A stretch of DNA of 64,000 bases from the NCBI RefSeq assembly GCF_030816935.1, contig NZ_JAUSYO010000001.1, positions 434,001 to 498,000 on the forward strand. The letters run 5' to 3'. Made by a program: the position numbers and the translations under genes. A model generated the notes under the pieces. The model was not told the DNA's origin and searched no databases. It saw only the letters and a program-made list of their open reading frames with translations. Numbering within the stretch: the first letter of the stretch is position 1; each line of letters begins with the position of its first letter. Positions 51,261-64,000 of this stretch are shown piece after piece. Origin of the DNA: Arthrobacter sp. B3I9 (lineage in GTDB: Bacteria > Actinomycetota > Actinomycetes > Actinomycetales > Micrococcaceae).

Positions 51261-52673
51261 ATGAGCGCTACGTCACTCGAATTTCCCGAAAACTTTCTGT
51301 GGGGCGCGGCGACGGCCGCGTATCAAATCGAGGGCGCCGCCCGGGAAGATGGCCGCCAGGACTCCATCTGGGATGTCTTCGCACGCAAGCCCGGCGCCGT
51401 GGCCGATGCCCACAACGGTGACGTGGCCTGTGACCATTACCACCGCTATAAGCAGGACGTTGCCCTGATGCGGGAACTGAACCTCAAGGCCTACCGCTTC
51501 TCCACGTCCTGGGCGCGGTGCATGCCCGACGGCGTCACGCCCAACCCGGACGGCATCCGGTTCTACTCCAGCCTGGTCGACGAGCTGCTCGCCGCCGGCA
51601 TCACTCCGTGGCTGACCCTGTACCACTGGGACCTCCCGCAGGCCCTGGAGGACCAGGGCGGCTGGGCCAACCGCGAAACAGCGGAACGTTTCGCTGACTT
51701 TGCGGAGGTGATGCACGAGGCGCTGGGCAGCAGGGTCCGGATCTGGACCACGCTGAACGAGCCCTGGTGCTCCGCGTTCCTGGGGTACGCAGCCGGGGTC
51801 CATGCACCAGGACGTACGGAACCGGCCGCCGCGCTCGCCGCCGCCCACCACCTGTTGCTCGGTCACGGCCTCGCGGCGCAGCGGTTGCGCGCCAGGGACC
51901 CGGAAGCGGACATCGGCATCACCCTCAACCTCAACGTGGTCGACCCCGTTGATCCCGCCAATGCCGGGGACCTCGACGCCGCGCGCCGGCTGGACGGCCA
52001 GTTCAACCGGATCTTCCTCGACCCGCTGTTCCGGGGCGGGTACCCCGCCGACGTGCTGGCGGACGTGGCGCACCTCGGTTTTGCCGGCATCATCCGCGAG
52101 GGCGACCTGGACGTCATCGCGGAGCCGATCGACCTGCTGGGAGTGAACTACTACCATGGCGAGGCCGTCACCAAGACGCCGCCCGCGCCGGAGGCCGCGC
52201 CGCCGTCGCCTTTCGTCGCCGCCGACGGCGCACATGCCGTGCCACGGGGGCTGCCGGTCACCGGAATGGGCTGGGAAGTCCAGCCCGACGGACTCCGCCG
52301 GCTGCTGAACCGGGTGCAGCAGGAGTACACCGGACCGGCCGGAATTCCGATCTACATCACGGAGAACGGGGCTTCCTACGAGGACGTCCCCGATGCCGCC
52401 GGCTTCGTCGACGACCAGAACCGGCTCGCCTTCTTAGACGCCCACCTTCGAGCCCTCCACGCGGCACTGGCCGATGGCGTGGATGTGCGCGGCTACCTGG
52501 CGTGGTCCCTGATGGACAACTTCGAATGGGCCTACGGCTACTACCAGCGGTTCGGCTTGGTGCGGGTGGACTACGGATCCCAGCAGCGCATCCCCAAGGC
52601 CAGCGGACTCTGGTACGCCGGGGTCGTCCGCCAGAACGCGTTGACGGCCGCGCCGGGACTGCAGCCCGCTTAG
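51261..52673 (+). CDS. Glycoside hydrolase family 1 beta-glucosidase
   Basis: The 470-residue enzyme hydrolyses beta-glucosides, such as cello-oligosaccharides, in the cytoplasm. It starts FPENFLWGAATAAYQIEGAA, the GH1 N-terminal signature. Glu167 in TLNEPW is the acid/base and Glu368 in ITENGAS is the nucleophile. NFEWAYGYYQRFGLVRVDY near the end forms part of the sugar-binding site. I chose the ATG at 51261, preceded by AAGGAG, over an upstream in-frame codon inside the spacer. It converges on the ApbE gene with a 4-base overlap. Confidence 0.95.
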   Translation: MSATSLEFPENFLWGAATAAYQIEGAAREDGRQDSIWDVFARKPGAVADAHNGDVACDHYHRYKQDVALMRELNLKAYRFSTSWARCMPDGVTPNPDGIRFYSSLVDELLAAGITPWLTLYHWDLPQALEDQGGWANRETAERFADFAEVMHEALGSRVRIWTTLNEPWCSAFLGYAAGVHAPGRTEPAAALAAAHHLLLGHGLAAQRLRARDPEADIGITLNLNVVDPVDPANAGDLDAARRLDGQFNRIFLDPLFRGGYPADVLADVAHLGFAGIIREGDLDVIAEPIDLLGVNYYHGEAVTKTPPAPEAAPPSPFVAADGAHAVPRGLPVTGMGWEVQPDGLRRLLNRVQQEYTGPAGIPIYITENGASYEDVPDAAGFVDDQNRLAFLDAHLRALHAALADGVDVRGYLAWSLMDNFEWAYGYYQRFGLVRVDYGSQQRIPKASGLWYAGVVRQNALTAAPGLQPA

Positions 52674-53509
52674 CTCGTCGCCCGGAATCCCGGCGTGGCA
52701 AGCAGGCCGCCGTCGGCCGAGATGGCAAGGACTTCGACGTCCCAGTTGTCCGTGGCTCGATCGAGCATCGGGCGTCCGCCAGCCATAATTGCTGTCGCCA
52801 GCACGTCGGCGGTGACGATGTCCGCGGCGGCCACCGACACCTGGACGAAATCGGCCCGGCCGGTTCCGGCAGTCCAGATATGGTCCCCCCGCTCCGCCGA
52901 GCCGGAGGTTGCCAGCGAGCAGAAGCGGCTGGTGCCGCCCAATGGAAAGGCCGCGGCAAGTCCCATGCGGTCGGCCGGGTCCACGATCCCGGTGTGCCAT
53001 GATGCCCCCGAGCCCGGGGCGGGGGAGCCGCTGACCAGTACGTCACCGCCGGCGTTCAGGCACCAGGCCTCCAGGCCCAGGGCACGAAGGGCGGCGCCCG
53101 CGCGCAGGATGGCGTAACCCTTGATGATTCCGGACAGGTCCAGGACACCGTCGGGCCGCTCCGGGGTGAAGGCGCCCCCGGTCAGCAGCCGCCAGCCGGC
53201 GGCGTCCGCGTACCGGTCCAGCAGCTCGGCCGAGGCTTTCCGGAGTGTGATTTCCCCGCGCGCCAGTTTGCTGGCCTCCGAGTCGGGCCGGTACAGGCTG
53301 AACCGTGCGTCCAGCCCGGCAAAGACGCGTTCGACGGCGGCCGCTGCCGTGCCGCGCGCACCGGCGGTCTCGTTCCTCCCGGTGGCCGATTCCGCTGAGA
53401 CAGCCGCTGGCGTCGCGACGCTGACGACGGTCCCCATGCAGGTGAACGTGCTGGCTTTCAGGGCAGGCGGCGTTCCTCCCTGCCCCCCGGGCTCAGAGGT
53501 TCGCTGCAT
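52670..53509 (-). CDS. apbE: FAD:protein FMN transferase (ApbE)
   Basis: ApbE transfers FMN from FAD to a threonine or serine of target proteins. This 279-residue protein has the expected segments: FTCMGTVVSV at the N-terminus, ERVFAGLDARFSLYRPDSEASKLARG, GVLDLSGIIKGYAI (the magnesium and FAD region), CLNAGGDVLVSGS, and VTADVLATAIMAGG. No lipobox is seen, so it may act in the cytoplasm or be exported by another route. It overlaps the FMN-binding protein gene upstream by 17 bases, which is its likely substrate. Confidence 0.93.
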   Translation of the reverse strand: MQRTSEPGGQGGTPPALKASTFTCMGTVVSVATPAAVSAESATGRNETAGARGTAAAAVERVFAGLDARFSLYRPDSEASKLARGEITLRKASAELLDRYADAAGWRLLTGGAFTPERPDGVLDLSGIIKGYAILRAGAALRALGLEAWCLNAGGDVLVSGSPAPGSGASWHTGIVDPADRMGLAAAFPLGGTSRFCSLATSGSAERGDHIWTAGTGRADFVQVSVAAADIVTADVLATAIMAGGRPMLDRATDNWDVEVLAISADGGLLATPGFRATS

Positions 53510-53984
53510 CGAGGGCTGCCTGGAGCGAACTCAGATAGGCATCACTTGTGACCGTGGCGCCGCTGATCGTCTGCACGTCAGCAGACTGGGCAGCAAGGAC
53601 CTCGGTCCGGAGCAGGGGTGCCGCCCGGTTGCTGATCTGGATGGACTTCCGCTCTGCGTCCGTCAACTGGAGCGCAGTGACATCGGTGATCTTGCCGGAC
53701 TGCACTGTGATCTGCACCTGGACGGCGCCGAAGCGGGTCTGGACGACGGCGCCGGGAAACGTTCCGGCCGCCTTGGCCGCCGCGCCGGTGCTGCCGGACG
53801 CTGCGCTGCCGGTCCCGGCGCTACCGGACGAGGTGCCGGTACTGCCGGCTGCGCCGGTGGAGGTGCTGGCGGACGTGCCCGTCGCTGAGCTTGCCGTCTC
53901 GGCAGGCTGGCCGCCCGACTGCCAGCCCACCAGAAGAATTCCGGCCGATGCCAGTGCTGCTGAAACCGCTCCCCGTATTCTCAC
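53493..53984 (-). CDS. FMN-binding domain protein (ApbE target)
   Basis: The 163-residue protein has an N-terminal membrane anchor (AVSAALASAGILLVGWQ), a long Ser/Thr/Gly/Ala-rich linker (residues about 30-72), and an FMN-binding domain with FPGAVVQTRFGAVQVQITV and VQTISGATVTSDAY. The SGAT segment is where ApbE attaches FMN covalently through a phosphoester bond to Thr or Ser. It probably carries electrons at the outer face of the membrane. Its start overlaps the stop of the ferric-reductase-like gene (ATGA). Confidence 0.88.
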   Translation of the reverse strand: MRIRGAVSAALASAGILLVGWQSGGQPAETASSATGTSASTSTGAAGSTGTSSGSAGTGSAASGSTGAAAKAAGTFPGAVVQTRFGAVQVQITVQSGKITDVTALQLTDAERKSIQISNRAAPLLRTEVLAAQSADVQTISGATVTSDAYLSSLQAALDAANL

Positions 53985-55459
53985 CAGTCAAACCTTTCGT
54001 AGTGGAGTTGTTCTTCCTTGGCGCCGGCGGCGCGGGCATCGTCGAGGACGACGCGGGCCCAGTTCGCGGGTCCGCAAATGTAGATGTCGGAATCGGCCAG
54101 GTCCTGAACGTAGCTCTCCAGCCGGTGCCCCGCACACGCAGCTTCCTCCGGAAGCCAGGCGGGGCCGCCCGCGGCGCGCGGGCCCACAAGGTGGAACAGC
54201 GTGGCGCCGCGTCCCTGGCAGAGTTCCAGGATCTCGTCGCCGAGGTAAAGCTCCGACCCGCTGTGGCCGCGGAGCAGGACGGTAGCGTCGCCAGGTTCAA
54301 ACGGGGTGTGCTCCAGCAGGGCGCGGAGCGGGGTGATCCCGATGCCGGCTCCGATCATGACGACACGCTTCCGGCTGCGGGCTGCGGTGCTGAAGAGCCC
54401 GTAGGGTCCCTCCACGGCCACTTTGGTGCCTGGCTTCACTGCTGCCAGCTGCTTGGAGCCACGGCCCAGGTTCCGGACGGTGATCCGCAACATGCCATTG
54501 CCTGCCGGGTCGAACCGGATGGGCTCGGCCGAGAGGCTGAACGGGTGCGGGTGCCACCACAGCCCGGGAGCGAGAAACCTCCAGATGAAGAACCGTCCGC
54601 CGCTGCCCGCGAGATCGGCCAGGTGCAGCCCCGTCATCTCGATGCTGACGACCCCCGGCGCCACCGGCACCACCCGGCTGACCGTCAGCTGGTGCCGGAA
54701 CGTGGCCACGACTGGCTCCAGGACCCGGTAGTGCACGAGGGCGGTGCCCGTGGCGATGCAGATGGCGAGCCAGTACCAGCGCTGCCAGGTGCCCTCGGCA
54801 AAGAGTCCGCCCACGCTGAACTGGTGCGGGATCGACGTCAGGACGGCAGCGTAGGTAAGCAGATGGACCGCGTACCAGAACTCGTAGGGGAACCGACGGC
54901 GGACGGCCACCAGGGACGTGACCACGACGGCGATGAACAGTGCGATTGATACGAAGGCCAGCCACATGTCGGGGACGAGCGCCCACAAGGCAACCGCCTC
55001 GCTGACCGGGTCCAGGCCCTCGGCCATCCCGTAGCCCACCGCGATGAGAACCCCGTGGGCCAGCAGGAGGTACAGCGCCGGCTTCCCGAGCTTCCGGTGG
55101 AACTCGAGAGCCCGGTCGTGGCCGACGGCGGCGTCGATGAGCGGGATACGGGCCGCCAGGAGCAGCATCAACAGGACGAGGTCCATGCCCGCGAGGCCGG
55201 CTACGATTCCAACGGCCGTGAATGATCCGGCGAGCGTGGAGAACCCTGACGCGCCGCCGTCGGCGAGCCACAACGCCACGGCGCCGGCCACCGATGACCA
55301 CGCGAGGACGGTCAACAGGTCGGTCCGCAACAGCCGCCGACGCGACTGCGCCCGGAACGGGTCCTGGCCGTAGCGAGGACTGTCCGGGCGCCCAGGTGGG
55401 CGGCGGGTTCCTGCTGGAACAGCGGACTGGAGTAGTGGTGTCATGAGACAAGCGTCCAC
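53981..55459 (-). CDS. Ferric reductase-like flavocytochrome
   Basis: The 492-residue protein has six or so membrane helices with histidines placed for two hemes (ALEFHRKLGKPALYLLLAHG; EFWYAVHLLTYAAVLTSIPHQF), then a cytoplasmic FAD/NAD(P)H reductase domain: WWHPHPFSLSAEP (FAD-binding), KVAVEGPYGLF, VVMIGAGIGITPLRALLEHTP and IYICGPANW. It would move electrons from NAD(P)H across the membrane to the FMN-binding partner encoded next. The start is GTG at 55459 or ATG at 55444; neither has a clear ribosome site. Confidence 0.9.
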   Translation of the reverse strand: MDACLMTPLLQSAVPAGTRRPPGRPDSPRYGQDPFRAQSRRRLLRTDLLTVLAWSSVAGAVALWLADGGASGFSTLAGSFTAVGIVAGLAGMDLVLLMLLLAARIPLIDAAVGHDRALEFHRKLGKPALYLLLAHGVLIAVGYGMAEGLDPVSEAVALWALVPDMWLAFVSIALFIAVVVTSLVAVRRRFPYEFWYAVHLLTYAAVLTSIPHQFSVGGLFAEGTWQRWYWLAICIATGTALVHYRVLEPVVATFRHQLTVSRVVPVAPGVVSIEMTGLHLADLAGSGGRFFIWRFLAPGLWWHPHPFSLSAEPIRFDPAGNGMLRITVRNLGRGSKQLAAVKPGTKVAVEGPYGLFSTAARSRKRVVMIGAGIGITPLRALLEHTPFEPGDATVLLRGHSGSELYLGDEILELCQGRGATLFHLVGPRAAGGPAWLPEEAACAGHRLESYVQDLADSDIYICGPANWARVVLDDARAAGAKEEQLHYERFDW

Positions 55460-55921
55460 TCAGTCCCTATCATTCAGCTGTGAAACCGCTACGGTGCGCT
55501 TATGTCCCGGGCGGCTCGTATGGCGCGGCCATATACACCACCTCCCCCGTGGATTGGTCTTTAATTCGTCAAGCTCGTAGACTTGGTAGGCGCTAGGTGG
55601 CGCGGAGCGTGTGCAATTGCTCCGGTTGGCGGGATTTGTCTGCAGAAACGACAGTCCCGATGGCCGGTAGTTAGGGGCTCAAGTTGCGTGCACTCCTGTA
55701 TTCGCCCAGTATCCCGGCAGTTCGCAGCGGCTTTCCGAAAGGTTCCGCCGCCGTAGGCCGTGGCCCACATTCTTCGCCGCAGTGAGGACAGCAGCCGGTT
55801 TGCGCCGTCTGCCTGAACACCGCGGGGACGAAGCACGTGGGATCTGGAAGCGGACGCTGCCTGTCGCACGGTCGCGCGGGAACTCCGCCTACCGTTTCAA
55901 TTATTTTTGAGGAGAGTCGTC
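55460..55921. other. 462-base region without a convincing gene
   Basis: I find no reliable gene. A minus-strand frame of 102 codons at 55561-55869 starts well but has no family resemblance and an odd composition. The right end, ending TTTCAATTATTTTTGAGGAG, is AT-rich and holds the ribosome site of rpmB, so the ribosomal protein promoter is likely inside the last 150 bases. Confidence 0.5.
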
Positions 55922-56158
55922 ATGGCAGCACACTGCCAGGTGACCGGAGCCGAGCCGGGCTTTGGACACAGCATTTCGCACTCGCACCGTCGCAACAAGC
56001 GCCGGTTCGATCCGAACATCCAGAAGAAGCGCTACTGGGTTCCGTCCCTGCGCCGTAATGTCACTTTGCAGGTCTCTGCAAAGGGCATCAAGACCATCGA
56101 CGTACGTGGCATCGACGTAGTCGTAGCCGCCATCCTGGCACGAGGAGTGAAGCTCTAG
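55922..56158 (+). CDS. rpmB: Ribosomal protein L28
   Basis: The 78-residue protein matches L28 of the 50S subunit: [39 protein letters not shown], and [17 protein letters not shown]. It has a single cysteine rather than the CxxC pairs of zinc-binding L28, so it belongs to the zinc-independent type. GGAG precedes the ATG. It forms an operon with rpmG and rpsN; its stop overlaps the rpmG start by one base. Confidence 0.97.
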   Translation: MAAHCQVTGAEPGFGHSISHSHRRNKRRFDPNIQKKRYWVPSLRRNVTLQVSAKGIKTIDVRGIDVVVAAILARGVKL

Positions 56159-56325
56159 TGGCAAAGGACAAGGACGTACGTCCGATCATCAAGCTCAAGT
56201 CGACCGCGGGCACGGGTTACACCTACGTGACGCGCAAGAACCGTCGTAACGATCCGGACCGCCTGGTTCTGAAGAAGTACGACCCCAAAATCCGCCAGCA
56301 CGTCGAATTCCGAGAGGAGCGCTAA
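56158..56325 (+). CDS. rpmG: Ribosomal protein L33
   Basis: This 55-residue 50S protein begins [20 protein letters not shown] and ends [12 protein letters not shown]. It has no cysteines, so it is the zinc-free form of L33. The GTG start shares its first base with the rpmB stop, coupling the two. It is a very short gene but its sequence is unmistakable. Confidence 0.97.
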   Translation: MAKDKDVRPIIKLKSTAGTGYTYVTRKNRRNDPDRLVLKKYDPKIRQHVEFREER

Positions 56326-56329
56326 ACAC

Positions 56330-56635
56330 ATGGCTAAGAAGTCAATGATCGCTAAGAACGAACAGCGTAAAGTCATCGTCGAGCGTTACGCTGCCAAGCG
56401 CCTCGAACTGAAGAAGGCCCTGGTTGACCCCAACTCAACCGACGAAGCTCGCGAAGCTGCACGCCTCGGCCTGCAGAAGCTCCCGCGCAACGCCTCCCCG
56501 GTGCGCGTTCGTAACCGCGACATCATCGATGGCCGTCCCCGCGGCACCTTCCAGAAGTTCGGTATCTCCCGTGTCCGCTTGCGCGACATGGCCCACCGCG
56601 GTGAGCTCCCGGGCATCACGAAGTCTTCCTGGTAA
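56330..56635 (+). CDS. rpsN: Ribosomal protein S14
   Basis: This 101-residue 30S protein starts [20 protein letters not shown] and contains [21 protein letters not shown] and [18 protein letters not shown], typical of long S14. It lacks the CxxC zinc ribbon of the short form. The ATG follows rpmG after four bases. A strong terminator follows the gene. Confidence 0.97.
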   Translation: MAKKSMIAKNEQRKVIVERYAAKRLELKKALVDPNSTDEAREAARLGLQKLPRNASPVRVRNRDIIDGRPRGTFQKFGISRVRLRDMAHRGELPGITKSSW

Positions 56636-56664
56636 TTCAGCACCCCTGAAGCCAGTGGCTTGAG

Positions 56665-56699
56665 AAGGGCCGGCGACCGAAAGGTTGCCGGCCCTTTTT
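56665..56699 (+). terminator. Rho-independent terminator of the rpmB-rpmG-rpsN operon
   Basis: AAGGGCCGGCGACC and GGTTGCCGGCCCTT form a 14-bp stem (one G-U pair) around a GAAA tetraloop, followed by a run of T. This is the clearest classical terminator in the window. Confidence 0.9.
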
Positions 56700-56802
56700 G
56701 CGTTGGAGACGAGCGGCCGCCGGGGTCCTCCGGGAAGTTCGGGCTCAACGTGAGCCCCAGAGCGGCGAAGAAGGGCAGTGACCGTGCCCACGCGCAGTGG
56801 AG

Positions 56803-56831
56803 TTGCGGTGGGGGTGGGGTGGGTGTATTGT
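56803..56831 (+). promoter_or_regulatory. rrn promoter
   Basis: TTGCGG (56803-56808) and TATTGT (56826-56831) are separated by 17 G-rich bases. It is the best sigma-A-type match upstream of 16S and lies about 420 bases before it. A second rrn promoter could exist further downstream, but I see no equally good match. Confidence 0.6.
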
Positions 56832-56839
56832 TTTCTAAG

Positions 56840-57252
56840 TCGCCGAGAGGGAGACCAGCGGGAATGCTGGGAACCGGAGGCGGCCAATCCCCTAAAATTT
56901 TCAAGGCCAGGATCTGGTTGGCGTTTTGTGCGCTGCGGGTTCGGGTGGGGCTGGTTGGGTTGCTGGTGTGGGTCCTGGAAGCGGGATTTGCATTGGGGGC
57001 CGGGACCGGGTAAGTTTGAAAAGTTGCTCCGGAGCGATCCGCGACTGTGATGGTTGTGGTGGTGCCGGGTGTGTCTGTTGTTTGAGAACTCAATAGTGTG
57101 CCAAGTTTGTTGATACCAATTTATTGTAATGGATTGGTTGTTTTGCCGGATTATGCCACCCCGTGGTGTGGTCTGGTTTTTACAGCTGGTTTCAAATTTT
57201 GTGCAGTCGATGCTCCCGTTTTCCCGGGGGTTGTTGGTTGTGTCTGTTTTTC
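56840..57252 (+). other. rRNA leader with boxA-type element
   Basis: This G/T-rich transcribed leader holds no gene. At 57078-57098 it contains TTGTTTGAGAACTCAATAGTG, the conserved actinobacterial antitermination/processing element. A nearly identical copy stands in the 16S-23S spacer at 59130-59150. Confidence 0.7.
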
Positions 57253-62412
<5,160 letters not shown>

Positions 62413-62641
62413 CACCACACACCACCCCCGCAAACGGCACTTCAAAAGACGTTTGCACCACGGGGTGGTAAAAAGAAACAAGACTGCTTGCGTCCACTAT
62501 GTGGTTCCCAACCAACAAACCCGTTGCTTGAGAACCGAACAACTGAATAACAACACCACCCCTGCCCTCACCGGCAGGAGCACAAGTTGTAACCACACAG
62601 ACTTCCCACCCTCGGCCCAGGCCTGGGGGGCGGGTAACAGG

Positions 62642-62760
62642 GTTACGGCGGTCATAGCGTGGGGGAAACGCCCGGTCCCATCCCGAACCCGGAAGCTAAG
62701 ACCCACAGCGCCGATGGTACTGCACCCGGGAGGGTGTGGGAGAGTAGGTCACCGCCGGAC
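62642..62760 (+). rRNA. rrf: 5S ribosomal RNA
   Basis: It starts GTTACGGCGGTCATAGCG and ends GTAGGTCACCGCCGGAC. The internal GAACCCGGAAGCTAAG block is the universal 5S loop. It lies about 230 bases after 23S, with a second A/C-rich spacer between them. Confidence 0.95.
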
Positions 62761-62776
62761 ATAAATTAACACGGTC

Positions 62777-62815
62777 GAGAGCCTCCAACCACCAGGTCGG
62801 AGGCTCTCCCGCATT
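62777..62815 (+). terminator. rrn terminator
   Basis: GAGAGCCTCC (62777-62786) pairs exactly with GGAGGCTCTC (62799-62808), with a few more pairs toward the loop, followed by CGCATTT. It closes the rrn operon. Confidence 0.85.
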
Positions 62816-63178
62816 TAACGCCCCGCCGCGTCGTCCCGTCTGCCCGGCGTCCCTGGGTGCACCTGCGCGCTGCCGGCGCCGTCCGGCAGCTGCGTCCCGC
62901 AGCTACCGGCACCCGCCTTGCCGGGGGGCCACCGGGCACCCGCCGACACCGACGGACTCCCCTGACGCCAGCCGGCAGCGGCGGTTGTCGGTCGACGCCT
63001 GGCCCCAATATGGGCCGCGGCCGCTTTTCGCATGCGTAGACGGGTTCTACTTTCTGTCCTATCCAGATGAGGGTGTTGCGGTCGGCGGCGCGCACGACAG
63101 TGGCATGGCAATCGGCATGACCCTCTAGCGCAATTTCGCTACGTCGTGCTAGTTTTTTGGACATCGTGACCCGTCGGC
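62816..63178. other. Gene-free spacer before the patatin leader
   Basis: No convincing gene is seen. The left part is GC-rich with small palindromes, such as AGCTGCG-TCC-CGCAGCT near 62890. The right part is less GC-rich and holds the inverted repeat TAGCG-CAATTT-CGCTA (63126-63141) and a TAGTTT hexamer (63150-63155) that could be an operator and -10 for the patatin unit. Confidence 0.5.
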
Positions 63179-63192
63179 AGGAGGTGAGACCC

Positions 63193-63252
63193 ATGTACGC
63201 AGTATCCGCACCGGGCGCTCCCCTGCAGTCCACGATCGCGCGATTGAGCTAA
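63193..63252 (+). CDS. 19-residue leader peptide ORF
   Basis: A strong Shine-Dalgarno (AGGAGGTGAG, ending four bases before the ATG) starts a 19-codon frame MYAVSAPGAPLQSTIARLS. The ribosome site is one of the best in the window. The stop lies 46 bases before the patatin gene, and the frame runs into a long stem-loop. Its peptide has no recognised motif. A regulatory leader is the likeliest role. Confidence 0.55.
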   Translation: MYAVSAPGAPLQSTIARLS

Positions 63253-63269
63253 TCGCTACCGGGAGCGCC
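63214..63269 (+). promoter_or_regulatory. Stem-loop overlapping the leader ORF
   Basis: GGCGCTCCC (63214-63222) and GGGAGCGCC (63261-63269) are perfectly complementary over nine bases. Between them lie smaller pairings: CGATT-GAGCT-AATCG and the palindrome ATCGCGCGAT. The left arm is inside the leader ORF and the right arm is after its stop, so ribosome position could decide whether the stem forms. Confidence 0.55.
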
Positions 63270-63298
63270 TAACAGGCAATTCGCGAAAGGCGACTCCC

Positions 63299-64000
63299 AT
63301 GAACACAACACCTTCTTGGACTCTGCATCTCCCCTCAACGACGGCCTCGGACCAGCCGAGGTCAGACCAGGATCAGCCGCAGCTCGACGCCACAAAGCGG
63401 ATACGCGCAGCGGGTGAGCGCGCGTTGATCCTCGGCGGCGGCGGATCGACAGGCAATGCGTGGCTGATCGGCGTCGTCGCCGGGCTGTTTGAGGCCGGGT
63501 TGGACGTGACCCAGGCCGATCTGGTCATCGGGACGTCCGCCGGATCGACCGCCGCGGCTCAGATGGCTGGCGCGACCCCTGCCGGACTGCTGGCCGACAT
63601 CCTCGCTCCTGCATCCCTGCCACCGAACGGGCTGGCTGGATCCGGCCGTGGACCTGTCCCGATCGCGCCGGCGTCGAATCACATGGAGAGGACGAGCGCA
63701 ATCATCGCCGCCGCCGGGGATGCGGCTGACATGCGCCGCAGGATGGGTGCGGCGGCTCTCGAGATGGACGGGGTGTCGGACGGCGCTAGGCAAAGACGGT
63801 GGCGCTCTACCGTCGCCGCTCGGCTGCCCAATCAACTCTGGCCCCAACGGCAAATGCTCATCACGGCTGTTAATGCGCAGACAGGTGAACCGGTTGTGTT
63901 CGACCGCCACAGCGGGGTCGACTTGGTGGACGCCATCGCCGCCAGCTGCGCCAGTGGCTTCCCCTACCGTATCGGCGGCAGCCGATACATCGACGGCGGC
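63299..64000 (+). CDS. Patatin-like phospholipase, N-terminal part (runs off the window)
   Basis: The visible 234 codons encode a patatin domain. ERALILGGGGSTGNAWLIG supplies the oxyanion-hole glycines, LVIGTSAGSTAA carries the nucleophilic Ser (GxSxG), and the window ends at RYIDGG, where the Asp of the catalytic Ser-Asp dyad stands. Patatin proteins cleave acyl chains from lipids. GAAAGG lies eight bases before the ATG. A 40-residue polar N-terminal extension precedes the domain. The gene uses more A/T-ending and rare codons (ACA, AGG, AGA, CAA, TTG) than its neighbours, which hints at a different origin. The leader ORF and stem-loop upstream probably control it. Confidence 0.85.
   Translation, partial: MNTTPSWTLHLPSTTASDQPRSDQDQPQLDATKRIRAAGERALILGGGGSTGNAWLIGVVAGLFEAGLDVTQADLVIGTSAGSTAAAQMAGATPAGLLADILAPASLPPNGLAGSGRGPVPIAPASNHMERTSAIIAAAGDAADMRRRMGAAALEMDGVSDGARQRRWRSTVAARLPNQLWPQRQMLITAVNAQTGEPVVFDRHSGVDLVDAIAASCASGFPYRIGGSRYIDGG

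Noticed and set aside
55561..55869. A 102-codon minus-strand ORF upstream of rpmB
   Set aside because: No domain, unusual composition and no ribosome site; more likely promoter and leader sequence.
55700..55921. Zur box before rpmB
   Set aside because: The only inverted repeat is TCAA-N6-TTGA, which does not match the actinobacterial Zur consensus well enough.
62857..63039. A 60-codon plus-strand ORF after the rrn terminator
   Set aside because: Arg/Gly/Pro-rich with no ribosome site; it runs across small palindromes and looks non-coding.

Overview
The window is GC-rich actinobacterial chromosome, most likely from the Arthrobacter/Pseudarthrobacter group (Micrococcales). This rests on strong G/C bias at third codon positions, an rrn spacer without tRNAs, the TTGTTTGAGAACT leader element, zinc-ligand-poor L28/L33/S14 proteins, and many promoters of the form TANNNT followed 6-7 nt later by the start codon (leaderless mRNAs). 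I could run no database search; family names come from motifs and domain order read by eye.

Layout. 1-6.1 kb: sugar phosphotransferase block: PTS enzyme I (minus), a divergent TetR regulator, a mannitol EIICBA fusion and mannitol-1-phosphate dehydrogenase. 6.1-13.1 kb: transporters (CycA-like amino acid permease, MarR plus MFS drug-type exporter, sugar porter, RraA-like protein, a second MFS carrier). 13.5-20.4 kb: malic enzyme, small membrane and hypothetical proteins, a LysE exporter beside two Lrp/AsnC regulators, glutamyl-Q tRNA(Asp) synthetase, and an HD hydrolase. 20.4-23.2 kb (minus): a PaxB/Pyr4-like membrane protein, an AAA ATPase and a GNAT domain that look like one fusion gene split by a 4-bp duplication, and a uracil-DNA-glycosylase-like protein. 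23.5-36.7 kb: Tat lipoprotein serine hydrolase, GIY-YIG-like protein, STAS-like protein with a coupled mini-ORF, DUF4389 membrane protein, atypical SDR, sulfite-oxidase-like molybdoenzyme, NmrA-like protein, YchJ-like SEC-C protein, acyl-CoA dehydrogenase and PepSY protein.

36.9-42.8 kb: a tight three-gene operon encoding a DUF3375 protein, a DUF4194 protein and an SMC-like ATPase. These are JetA, JetB and JetC of the Wadjet (JetABCD/MksBEFG) anti-plasmid SMC system, but the nuclease gene jetD is absent where it would be expected. 43.9-49.3 kb: an iron-siderophore uptake operon (binding protein, two FecCD permeases, ATPase, siderophore-interacting reductase) behind a DtxR/IdeR-like box. 49.3-52.7 kb: YCII protein, MarR, SGNH hydrolase flanked by 15-bp tandem repeats, GH1 beta-glucosidase. 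52.7-55.5 kb (minus): a ferric-reductase-like flavocytochrome, an FMN-binding protein and the ApbE flavin transferase, in overlapping frames.

55.9-62.8 kb: rpmB-rpmG-rpsN, then a complete rrn operon (promoter, 16S, 23S, 5S, terminator). The last ~0.8 kb holds a 19-codon leader ORF with a strong Shine-Dalgarno, a long-range stem-loop, and the 5' part of a patatin-like phospholipase gene of differing codon use that runs off the window.
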